Assembly: GCA_932521025.1 (NCBI GenBank) | Contig: OW051469.1 | Span: 2,864,398-2,928,397, forward strand | Direction: 5' to 3' | Source of the DNA: Oscheius onirici | Lineage: Eukaryota; Nematoda; Chromadorea; Rhabditida; Rhabditidae | DNA: 64,000 nucleotides | Shown: one piece after another, positions 55,001 to 64,000 of the stretch | How positions within the stretch are numbered: the stretch's first letter is position 1 | Layout of the letters: every line of letters begins with the position of its first letter | The notes under the pieces: model-generated | The model's database searches: none | What the model saw: only the letters and a program-made list of their open reading frames with translations | Told to the model about the DNA's origin: nothing | Translations under genes and position numbers: made by a program

Positions 55001-58000
55001 GGCGGGCTAAAAAAATTTATTTCGCATTTTTTCTGCTAAAGTCTGTTCAAAAAAAAGAACGCAACAATAACCCATAAATATTTCGCTTCGAGAACCACAA
55101 ACCCTTGAAGCGCGGCAATTCATCGTTGAGAAAATCGAGAAATCGGTTTGAATTGTTGCAGTTTACCCTGAAAATCAGGGGTTTGTGGTTCTCGAAGAGA
55201 AATATTTATGGGTTACTGTTGCGTTCTTTTTTTTTTAAAGCGAACCTCTCCCTACTGCCTCTTATCTCAGTGTATTAGCCTCTTATCTAAGTTCATGGAT
55301 GCAGCCACAGCGCGGTGCCCTCGCTCGCATGGCCTAGTGGATAAGAGCGTCGACTGTGAAACACATGGTCAAGGTTCGACTCCCCGTGTGTCAAAAGTGT
55401 TCGATAGGTCTAACATTCTCTTTTGTTCATTATTCCAGTTCGAAAAATTGATCTTTCGCCAAAATTTGTTTCACTTGTCTCATTTTCACTCCAACTAACC
55501 TCGCAACTTGACTGACGGTTTTCATACCGAAAACGGGATTTTTAGCCCAAACAATGTTCTGCAAAGTTGTAGAACAGACGAAAAACTACAAGTTTGCAGA
55601 ACATCGCAAAACTCAAAAACGAGTTTCTTCGTGAGAAACTACATTCCGGACAATAAATAGTGGGCCTTTTGCTCATAACTTTTTTTCTGAATGAGATAAC
55701 AAAAATCGGCTTTCTGCGCTCCACTTCTCTACGTTTGGGCTATATTGTGCCAAAAAATCAGACCTCTAGGTGATTTCTACGAGTTTTGGCAGCGCTTTGA
55801 CCGCAAACACTTTTTTGACCCCTCCCAAACACTTTTTTGACCCCTCCCTATATCCCAGCCTTCCTGGATAAAGGAACTGAGCTAATTCTATTGGCGCTAT
55901 ATGCACACTAGTAGTGCCAACTACCGCCCAGAGTTCAGACCAAACCGTTTAGCCGTTCTTGAGAAATGTGTTCCGCAAACTCCGATTTTGACCCAACTTC
56001 AACACATCATATCTCGGTCATCTTTTAACCTTTTTCAATTTTTCAAAATGGGTTGGAAAGCCCTTTATCTGATCTAAATAATCACAGAACATGTCAAAGC
56101 CAAAATCTGCTGTCTCCGATGGGTATCGAGGTCGCAAAGTTTTATGGTCTCACTTGCAAACAGACCAGGTCACGGAGCCTGACTTTTTTCACTTCTATGT
56201 TTCTAACTTGTACAACATTTAGTGAAATGAATTTTTTTAGCCCGCCGCAAAACCTGGCCGCCTCACGCCGCAACGCAGCGCGGCGCAGCGCAGCTCAACA
56301 ACCCAGAATCAACAAGCCTGCGCCATGAATGCAAGACGCCTCGGCGAAAATGATCATCTTGTGTCCCCCAGAAAGCTTCCAAGAACTAAAATCCAACTCA
56401 CGTGTAGTAGGCGTCGTCAATGTTCTGACGCTGCGTCTCAACGTGCTTGATGCAGAGATTCTGCCACTCCAGCTCCAGGCCACGCATAACCTTCGGCATC
56501 GAGAGTCCCTCAGTATCGGGCACACGGAAGCAGATGTTCTCATTCGGCAGCGTCTCACACTCAACTTTCAGGATTTTCGTCTTGACCTTGCCCTGGAGAA
56601 ACTTGTGGATCACGAGCCGCTTCTCTGTGTTGAGGCCGGGAGCGGGCCAGATGATCAGGTTCATAGAGTTTATGTATTTGTGACGGATTGCGGCCATCTG
56701 ACCAGAACTGACGAGATATCCGTGACTGAGAAAGGCCACTCGATCGGCAATGTCGGCCTCTTCTGGACTGTAGGTCGAGATGATGATGGCTCTGGAACAA
56801 AAGTTATATTCTCTGTCAGTAAAATTCCTCACCTCTTTTGCTTCTGCTGCAGGATGAAGGTCAGCATGACGTCTCTGATTCCCGGCGGACAGTTTCTAGT
56901 CGGCTCGTCCAGCAGAATCACTTGCGACTTTCCGACAAAAGCCAAGAGCAAGTTGAGGCGCTGCTGCTGAACATCCGTCAGCTCCGTGACTTTCTTCTTC
57001 TCCACTTCACTGAGACCCAATTCAACGAGCCAAAGAGCCAATTCTTCTGCCGTCTGACCGCCACGCATCCGACTTTGCCATCGAACCATTTCTTTTACTG
57101 TCAGCTGCGGAAGGAGGCATGGCGTAGTCGACAAGGCCACAAATCCTGCACTATTGATCGAGATCCGTCCGTTGTCGGGCTGAAGACGACGGGCACTCAG
57201 TTCAAGCAGTTCCTTTCCACCAGCTCCTCTGGGTCCGTACAGTACAGTGACCTGGAAAGTTATACTGTTGCTCTTACTATTACTGTTCACTTACCTCATC
57301 CAGATAGGCTTTCATCGACACCCTGTTGACAATCCACTTCTCGTCAATCATTTTGCAGACTCCATTCCATTCAACTGCACAAGTCTTGACCACTTTCGGC
57401 TTTTTACTTTCTGACGGCTCCTGATTGGCTGACGACTGTTCCTCTTCAAAGACCGGATCATCGGGAAGATACTCTTCGACTATGAAAGTAGTCTTCTCGA
57501 GAGCAGCGGGAGCAGGTTTATGTCGCCAGTAAAAGGGCTGAAAATCAATTTTTTAAAACAAAATGATCAGTGAACTTACATTGAAAAGAAAGGTCCAGTT
57601 CTTGGCCGGTCTTCGCCTGCCATCTTCTGGAAACATTGTATCGTAGTAGAGAGCCAGAGCGAACAACAAAATCATCGCGAAAAAGAGTGTAGGCAGCTGG
57701 CACATACTGTTGACGTTGCCTTCCGGAACAAAATCTCCGCCAATCATTCTTCTCGTGGCAGCAGCTCTCAGGTAATAGTACCAGGTGTTGGGGAAGGAGA
57801 CGAGACTGGACATGATAAAGTACTTGGACTGGCTGCCGCTACGATCCTCCTGGGCTAGTTGACCGAGATGTAGGAAGACGACGTGGATAAAGGTGCAAAG
57901 ACGGGCAGCGAACCAGTTGTCAAAGAGCGTATAGAAGAGAAATGAACAGAAGCAGCCGAAACTGGCCAGTACACCGGAATAGATCAGGACGCCGGGAATG

Positions 58001-59052
58001 ATGACGTGGAGGTCGTAGGCGTTCTGAAAAGAGTTTGGAGATTAGAGAGAGTCAGAGGGACTGAGGAATTGAGGGGCAGAGAGACAAAACGACAGAGAAC
58101 TAACCTTGAGCATGAAGTTGGGCGGCAACCAGATGAGCGACTGAACCAGAACAATCTTGAAGTATGCCACAATCCAGTAGGCAGCCAAAGATTCGAATCT
58201 ACTCACTCCGAGAGCCAGTAGGAGTTGATTTGTGCCGGCATGTCTCTCATCTTGAGCCTGATCGGCCATCTGCCAGACGACCAGGAGGCTGGCAAAGGTA
58301 CAGAACTGGCCGAGAACGATGTAGCTGCTGGCGGTGGCCGGATTGAAGAAGGGCTGAGCAATGTGGCTGACGGTAGCTGTCATCAGATCCAATGGCTTCT
58401 GTGGGCGCGTCCGCGTACAGTTGTGCAGATGGCACTCCCGCCTCTTGTAGAAATGACTGTCCAGAAGGCGCTGCGTCATCAGGGCTGTGCTCTCTCCGTC
58501 CGGCAGGTGCGAACCCTTTTGATTTCGGCTCCAGAGGCCCCAGTCCGGCATCATTTGATTCTGCATTCTCCAGCGAAAGTCGATATAGCGGTAGGAAAGA
58601 GCAGGGATCTTGACGTCAAAGTTGTCGATGATGACGGTGGCCGTGTGCTTGACTGAGCGGTCAATGTCTTTCAACTTTTTGTAGTAACGGATCTTGTAGC
58701 CGCGACAGAGGCGTCGGCAAAACGTGACAAACTCCTTCTTCTCCACTTTGCTCGTGTTCTCTGGGAGGAAGACCTGAAAGCAGGATATCAGAAGAAATGA
58801 GTGGAAAACAGAGAGGCAGAACAGAAATCTTACCATGACATCCCACTGAGGGATGAATCCTTTCGGGAAGTTGAGCATAGGAGTCTGATGACTGACCATG
58901 GCCTCCTTGTCGTGATAGGCTGTGTAGTCGCCCTTGTTGAGGTAGCTGTAGAAGGCGGAAACTAGCAGAGGCAGCAGGTAGATGATGAGAAGATCGGGCC
59001 ATTGCCGCTTGTGCCACTTCCAGTCCTTCCACCAGAGCAGAGCCAGTCGCAT
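52043..59052 (-). CDS. ABCA-class full ABC transporter with degenerate nucleotide-binding sites
   Basis: Twelve exons, for example 59052-58834, 58773-58105, 58023-57580, 57537-57295, 57251-56833, 56791-56402, 54844-54079, 54043-53678, about 53660-53153, about 53114-52786, about 52743-52398 and 52358-52043, give roughly 1,650 residues. The layout is TM helix 1 (LLIIYLLPLLVSAFY), large loop, helices, NBD1, second TM set, NBD2. NBD1 has YGPRGAGGKE where a Walker A (GxxGxGKT/S) is expected, LTDVQQQRL in place of LSGGQ, and an intact Walker B VILLDEPT. NBD2 lacks any GK(S/T) (IYGDTSRNRSNM), has LTYADQRML as signature, and MDEID for Walker B. The frame is otherwise intact. It looks like a lipid-transporter paralogue without ATPase. 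A possible extra 5' exon lies at 59927-59886. The exon 8/9 junction is uncertain. Confidence 0.85.
54873..54947 (-). repeat. tRNA-like sequence in the ABCA gene's long intron
   Basis: Minus-strand box A (TGGCGCAGTGC) and box B (GGTTCGGATCC) are exact matches to those at 50.6 kb, with a GCGCGACTTTCGG core in between. It stands at the 3' end of the 1.56 kb intron 54845-56401. Confidence 0.55.
55045..55240. mobile_element. MITE with about 60 bp terminal inverted repeats
   Basis: aagaacgcaacaataaccca and ccataaatatttcgcttcga on the left mirror gagaaatatttatgggttac and tgttgcgttcttttttttt on the right. About 195 bp, AT-rich, no coding capacity. Confidence 0.75.
55318..55400 (+). repeat. tRNA-like sequence (plus strand) inside the ABCA intron
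   Basis: Box A TGGCCTAGTGG and box B GGTTCGACTCC are perfect, about 35 bases apart. The T stem and anticodon stem do not pair well, so a functional tRNA is unlikely. It is on the opposite strand to the other copies. Confidence 0.45.
55550..55620. repeat. Palindromic repeat copy (gttctgcaaagttgtagaa...tttgcagaacatc)
   Basis: The clearest copy of the dispersed unit: atgttctgcaaagttgtag faces ctacaagtttgcagaacatc across an 11-15 base loop. Confidence 0.6.
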
Positions 59053-59211
59053 GTCCTGTCGTGGGCTTGTTGAACTAGTTGTCCAAGATACATAAAGTTC
59101 TTTTCAAATTTATTAGCTTTAATAAAAACTTCAAAACTTCACTAGAACTTTTAGATTTTTTTAGGAAAGTTTTTAGTAGAGAATTAGTTTTTTCCAGTAA
59201 AAGAAATTGAA

Positions 59212-59278
59212 AGTTCGGACTCGCGATCCAGAAACGCTGACCTCGACGACTCCGACTCTTCGCACTGCGCCAACAAGA
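59212..59278 (-). repeat. tRNA-like sequence upstream of the ABCA gene
   Basis: Minus-strand TTGGCGCAGTGCGAAGAG, then cgcgagtccgaact. The same gcgcagtgcgaagag as at 54.9 kb, more degenerate. Confidence 0.45.
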
Positions 59279-59885
59279 CAAAGAGAAATTGAGAAAACCC
59301 AAAATGGTCTGATATTAGGATGAACGCGGTGAGTTCAGTCCTGCATTTGAATGGGAACGGGTTACTGTATCTTCTTAGTAGGACTACTCAACGATTTCTT
59401 ACTGTAGCCTTTCAACTAGGACTGATAAACGGGTGTAGTTCAGACATACTTTTTTTCTTTTCACATAATTATTTGGCGAGAAGAAAGCTAATTTTTGGGA
59501 CCAACACGGGTTACTGTAGCCTGGAATAACTTTATTTTACTGTAGGACTCTATCCTTAAAGCTGTCCCCGCCAATCTTTCTGTACATACTTGGGCTAGGA
59601 CCTATGAGCCTCTCTTGTTTTCTCAAGAATTTGGCGGGAAGTTACTGTATCTTCGTGACCAGTCCTTTAGTTCCTGTAACTTTTTAACAGTTACCACAGT
59701 CCTTTAAAGAAATACTGACCCAATTCGTTCATTATACGGTACGGTTCATTTGGCCCCCTTCGGTCGACTTCTTTCAAGAAGCCGGTCTCTCTCGGATGAG
59801 ATGCGCACTGATGATACACTCTCGACTCATCTAGCATCGTACCCACTGGCACTCTATTCCTAAGATCAAGATAGAGCCTTCTTAC

Positions 59886-59927
59886 ATGAATTTCGGGCCG
59901 CGCGCGTGTTAGCAGCACGCTGTCCAT
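59886..59927 (-). other. Possible 5' coding exon of the ABCA gene
   Basis: ATG at 59927 encodes MDSVLLTRARPEIH and meets a good donor (gtaaga). Joined to the acceptor ccacgacag just before 59055 it would add these residues to the ABCA start in frame. The acceptor is weak and the sequence is unplaced in any family. Confidence 0.35.
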
Positions 59928-62224
59928 GTCCTGGCCAGATACGCCTGTGAGATAGTCGGGGGACGGATTGAAGATGAGACACAGCCCCTGACCTCTTTCC
60001 CCTCTTTCTCTCTGTCCCAGTTGATGATTTTTAACGTCTTCTTATCGTCTGCTTATTTGCACTCTCGCACGCCCTCCACTACTCTTCTTATCTATGCATG
60101 TCCTATGGGCGTGAGCACCCTGTGTTCCGTCAACAATTTGACCTTACTTTTCGAATTTTGCCAGTTTTTTTCTCTAGAAACAGACAGCGGAACCCCAGTC
60201 TGTTTTGACCACCTGTGGTCTCACTCAATTTGCCTAAACCAACATCAATGCTTTGTTTACGTTTCTCAACAAATGCTCCCCTCCCCCTGCTCACAGCAAC
60301 CTGTAACTCGATATTTGTTTATTGGTAGACTTTGGGGTCAGTCTCTCATATTCTCTGTCTCTCTGTCACAAATTCTCTGTCTCTATCTCTCCCAGCACCC
60401 TAATTGCCATTCTAGACGATTCTATTAAATCTCATTCCCCATAAAATGTTACGAGAGCTGTCCGCCACTCTCTCTCTCAATTCGAGATTTGTCTATGTGG
60501 CTGGCTCTCGCCAATCGGCATCGATTTGTCACCACAGGCCTCTGCCTCTCCCATATAGATGTCATTGTTAAATCGTATTTCCGTCCCCTGTGATAGACAT
60601 CTTCCGTTTTTTGATAGACATCTTCCGCTAGTTTAGTTCTAATTTTGTGCCGTTCTGCTTGTCTCTCGAAACTTAGCAACGAATTTCAGAGGGGGCTCAG
60701 TCTCTCCCACGGAGGCCATTCTCTTCTTTGCCTCTTTCCCTTTACACATTGTTGAAGACTTCTATTCTTCTAACAGTTCTTCACTTATAGACTGAATAGC
60801 TGGGAAAGGGAGGCTTCTACAGTACCTTCCTCCTAAAAGTAAAAATCATAACAAATCCTCGATATCTTGACTAGACCGACCTAAGCACGCCTAAAACTTG
60901 AATTTGGTCAACAAATTTCGGTCCACAGGATCTTGTGGCAGGACCCTTTGCAACAGTCCTTTAATACAGTAACATTGACGATTTCTATTCTCCGTTCGGT
61001 CCCGTCATTAAAATCGCAATCTTTTGGTATATCTCTTCTCTCCGTCAGCCCATGTTAACATTGGATACTCAGGCAAAAAATACTTAAATTTACCTCAGGC
61101 TACTTCTGTTTTACTTTGACTGCGTACTTTCGGAGATTTTTACGATTCCAATGTCGTGACGTTCCTTTAACGTTTCAACCTGTGATTTCTTCATCAAGGG
61201 TCCCGTCACGATAATCTCAAACATTCTCTACTTGACAGTCCTCCATTTTTCCACTTATTCTCAATTCCCTCAAAGTTCGCAAGATGAACCCTCTCTCTCG
61301 CAAACTACACAACAAATCTTGGCAAGTTAACCTACATTGGTCACTTCAAGTGCCGGGAGAAGAGTCAAGGACACGCTGGGGGTTTAGTTCTGAACAGAAA
61401 GAATTAGCCAAAATTACTTCCAAATTCTCTTCCATTTCCCCTGTACTCATATTGACGAGAGGTATGCCCTCTCTCCAGAGAAAGGTGCCAAAGGTGCTCT
61501 TACGCAAATATCGTTTACGGCTGCTTTGGCTTTGTGTGTGCATCATTCCCTCTCCCTCTCTCTCGGTGTCATCCTGTATGCAGCTGTCCAGATCGAGAGT
61601 CATATAGTTTTCCTCTAATTCATTATTTTCTCCTTCTCTCTCCCACTGTCTTCTATTTAATTATTGAGCAATCGCAATGCTGACTGTTCAGCCTACACAA
61701 CAGAGTCTGTCTCTTTCTCACTTCTTCAGAGCGTCTTTCTCCCTCTCTCACTTTCTGCTAATCGCATCCAGATGGCACTTTTTGAGCTGCTAGAACATTT
61801 TCCTGTTCCAGAGAGAGAGAGAGGGACGGAGGGACAGACCCCCTTTTCCAAAGTGAGGTATACCTCTCGGTCGCGTTGACGCTTTCCTGACTTTATTCAG
61901 CTGCGCACTCATTCCCGAGCCGTGTGGCGGCCTGCCTGGGTCCCTCCCGTTGCTCTAATCGGACTTTGCGGCGCGTAGTATAAACTATTTTCTTCTCCAA
62001 GGCGTTCCTTTATGAGTCCACTCTCTAAATCTCATTCTTTGACTGGGCCGGGCGTGGTCCAGTCCCACAGAGTACAGTCATTGTTGCGCTCCGGGCCTCG
62101 TCATCTCTCCGCTATCTTTTCAAGCTGTGGCCTTTTTTGGTCACTCTCGTCTGAAAAAGAGAATGTTGGGGTCAGTCTCTGTCTCCCTGTCTCTCTGCTA
62201 CTCACTAGTCTCAGACTCTCTCCC

Positions 62225-62231
62225 TTTATAT
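62225..62231 (+). promoter_or_regulatory. TATA-like element before the 62.3 kb gene
   Basis: tttatataac lies 30-40 bp upstream of an acceptor-like agttttcag (62253-62261), and agtaaaaATG follows. Either a short-leader promoter or a trans-splice arrangement. Confidence 0.35.
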
Positions 62232-62268
62232 AACTTGTCAGCTGTCAAAAACAGTTTTCAGAGTAAAA

Positions 62269-63978
62269 ATGGACGACGACTGGTCTCTCGGCGGCAAGGA
62301 CTGTCTCATCTCCGTTGTCGCTCCACGTCTTCGACTCGATCTCACCGGGAGCATCAAGGATGAGCCCCTCGATGAATTTGGTTAGTTTCTTAGCTATAAT
62401 TGGTTTCTGTGCGACTTTTCAAGCCAAATCGGCGGCCGTCTCGGCGAAGCCATTTGTGCATGGGAAAGCGTTTAACAGAGAGCAATCTTTGACTGTGTAA
62501 AACAACAGTTATGTCTACTGACTCAACGGAATCCAATACTGACTCAGACTCTCCGATATGCTACATTTGAACGGCATCCTTCTATTTTTCGTATACATCT
62601 GTCAGTAGAATTCTCTCCCGTTTACCTCCATTCCGTTAGCACCTGTCCGTTTGTAATTGCGATAAATTCGTTATGAGACAGGACAGATGTCTGCTCATTT
62701 AGTCTGTTCCGCCTTCCTCAAAAAGGCTGGACCTGTCTCTCTCTCTTTACGGGGGTCCTGACTGCTGCCTGGCAACAGTAATGGCTCAGGGGACACATCC
62801 CACTCCAACCTATACTAATGTCCTTTGGTGAGTACTCAGTCACTGTCCTCTTTAAAGAACACCCCCTTTTTCTAGCTGGTTGTTATACTGCTAGCTTTGC
62901 AGGCTCTGATAAGCTACACGAGCTCTTATCTGGGACTGCTCTGTGGTGGGAATTTGGAACTGTGCCTGTAGCTCTCTCTCGTGTTCTAATCCTTTAACAG
63001 CAAAAAAATGCGGCAACGCCAGTGACCAAAAGAACGGTGATAGGAAGTTTTTGGAGACTGTAGACAGTCATTTTCTACTGTCTTTGTTTCCATTGCGAAT
63101 TTCTCTAAGTCTTTGTTTGATGGAACAAGATAAATAAAGGATTACTGTAACTTTTGAAGGGAAATTTGAAAAAAAAAGAATACAAAGAGCTTGCTACAAG
63201 TTCTAGTAACTTTAGTGATAAGAAGTAGAGCTTCTGATCCGTGAACAAAAGAGGATACTATCAAATCTTGTATAGTTGTCCAGGTGAAAAAATCAGTCCC
63301 CCTATAAACTGTTCTTTCTGACGTGAAAGTGCTTCGATAAGATGATTCATTGTCATCCTATTCGATCTTCCAAGGGGACTGCCTTGTTTTCATCAGTCTG
63401 CAAAGATGTTTAGATTTTCACATAGAGAGCATAGGACCAGACCAGCTGTCGCCATATAGTTAGGGTTGTTTCAATATTGCCCTGATTCTAAAAGGACTGG
63501 AAATTCCATTTTTAGATTCAGGTCTCTGGTTTCATACAGTACAGTCTCTCTACAGTATAGAGTCTCTGTCCCTCTGTCTCTCTGTCACTCTGTCCCTCTA
63601 TCACTCTGTCACTCTGTCACACTGTCCCTCTGCTCCCCACTTCTCATCCAGCCCTCTGACGTTCTCAACTCTGCTTCGGACCAAAGTGAATCCTCCGTCA
63701 CAAAGTGATAAGATGGGTAGCGAAGGCCTAGCTGATAGCGCTTCTTGCCTCTGGTCCGGCTATTAGTACAGCTCGCGGATTCTTCTCCTACTAGATCTAG
63801 TCGTCCTTGGAAAATGAATCCCCAGACCGGCATGCCCATAATGGCTTTTCACAACGGCTACAGGCCGACAGTTGCCATGTCCTGTCCGAGTCAGATCATC
63901 ATGAAAGGTTCGTTTTCAGTTCCAAACGAGTATCAGTGTCGGGCACTGGGATTTGAGCCGACCAGTAGCCATTCTCGT
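62269..63978 (+). CDS. Unidentified protein, first two exons (3' end off window)
   Basis: Exon 1 (62269-62380) encodes MDDDWSLGGKDCLISVV and GSIKDEPLDEFG. Exon 2 (63767-63978) is in phase, using acceptor ggctattag, and reads VQLADSSPTRSSRPWKMNPQTGMPIMAFHNGY and PTVAMSCPSQIIMKGSFSVPNEYQCRALGFEP, with a donor gtgcgt at 63979. No domain is recognised. IKDEP is a SUMOylation-type motif often seen in transcription regulators, which is only a hint. Additional exons could lie in the 1.4 kb intron. The protein continues beyond the right edge. Confidence 0.5.
63540..63645 (+). repeat. CTCTGTC-type microsatellite
   Basis: Runs of ctctgtccctctgtctctctgtcactctgtc within the intron of the 62.3 kb gene. 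It is one of many similar tracts in this window. Confidence 0.7.
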
Positions 63979-64000
63979 GTGCGTAATTGCCTGCCGGTTT

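Larger units (their letters stand above)
54948..56330. repeat. Composite element with inverted gcccgccgc-type arms inside the ABCA intron
   Basis: The left arm (54948-55030, reverse) and right arm (56223-56325, forward) share ctgcgccgcgctgtgacgtg / cctcacgccgcaacgcagcg and ttagcccgccgcaaa. The direct repeat ctgcgccatgaa at about 54938 and 56320 could be a target duplication. The element carries other repeats inside and no ORF. Confidence 0.55.
59279..62268. other. 3 kb intergenic region
   Basis: No supported gene apart from the possible exon at 59886-59927. Numerous ctctctgtctct and tactgtagc words. It probably holds the divergent promoters of the ABCA gene (-) and the gene starting at 62269 (+). 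Confidence 0.4.

Noticed and set aside
55318-55400. Functional tRNA gene
   Set aside because: Box A and B are perfect, but the T stem and anticodon stem do not pair, so it is listed as a tRNA-like repeat.
1-64000. CRISPR array, bacterial operon or phage
   Set aside because: No regularly spaced short repeats; spliceosomal introns throughout show a nuclear eukaryotic sequence.

Overview
This is a eukaryotic window, most probably from a rhabditid nematode related to Caenorhabditis. The evidence is: many 35-60 bp introns with GT...TTTCAG borders; TTTCAG acceptors only 0-10 bases before start codons, as expected for spliced-leader trans-splicing; repeated gttactgtagc-type words in non-coding DNA; and a gene set that includes a LET-858/CWC22 orthologue, a VIG-1-like protein, a nematode CLC-like four-TM protein, a serpentine receptor and a BTB expansion. 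All exon borders below were built by hand from splice consensus and reading-frame continuity. No database search was run.

Layout. 0-4.5 kb: 3' part of a DOMON/SEA single-pass membrane protein (+). 4.7-7.4 kb: MPHOSPH6 (exosome cofactor, -), whose first intron holds a dead BTB gene on the opposite strand. 7.8-14.8 kb: tandem array of BTB/POZ genes (+), with two usable copies (third and sixth) and the rest damaged. Successive copies are about 150 bp apart and share a 3' element and a trans-splice-like acceptor, so the array looks like an operon that grew by duplicating gene plus intercistronic region. 14.8-17.1 kb: mitochondrial ribosomal protein mS22 (-). 17.3-21.2 kb: transposon nest with a Merlin element, an inverted repeat with tRNA-like arms and a 5'-truncated LINE.

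21.7-22.9 kb: Rab-family GTPase (-). 23-26.6 kb: gene-free, rich in GA/CT microsatellite. 26.6-27.9 kb (-) and 28.4-29.2 kb (+): head-to-head VIG-1/SERBP1-like and coatomer zeta. 29.8-30.7 kb: CLC-like tetraspan protein (+). 30.8-34.6 kb: 12-exon CWC22/LET-858 splicing factor (-). 35.1-36.6 kb: Mutator-like non-autonomous element with a hAT MITE inside it. 38.8-41.3 kb: cationic amino-acid transporter (+). 41.7-42.4 kb: broken homeobox gene (-). 42.8-43.7 kb: TMBIM/Lifeguard protein (+). 43.8-44.2 kb: small secreted Cys-rich gene interrupted by an in-frame TAA (-). 44.4-45.9 kb: chemoreceptor-like 7TM protein (+). 46.1-47.3 kb: purple acid phosphatase (+), tail-to-tail with an SLC52 riboflavin transporter (47.3-49.1 kb, -). 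50.5-51.7 kb: secreted His/Gln/Asn-rich protein (-). 52.0-59.1 kb: ABCA-class transporter (-) whose two nucleotide-binding domains have lost their core ATPase motifs. 62.3 kb to the right edge: first exons of an unidentified protein (+).

The housekeeping genes (mS22, CWC22, coatomer zeta, MPHOSPH6, VIG-1) are intact and do not form one pathway. The most unusual content is the BTB array with its shared 3' element and gene conversion, the apparently ATPase-dead ABCA protein, and a family of tRNA-derived and palindromic repeats lodged in introns.
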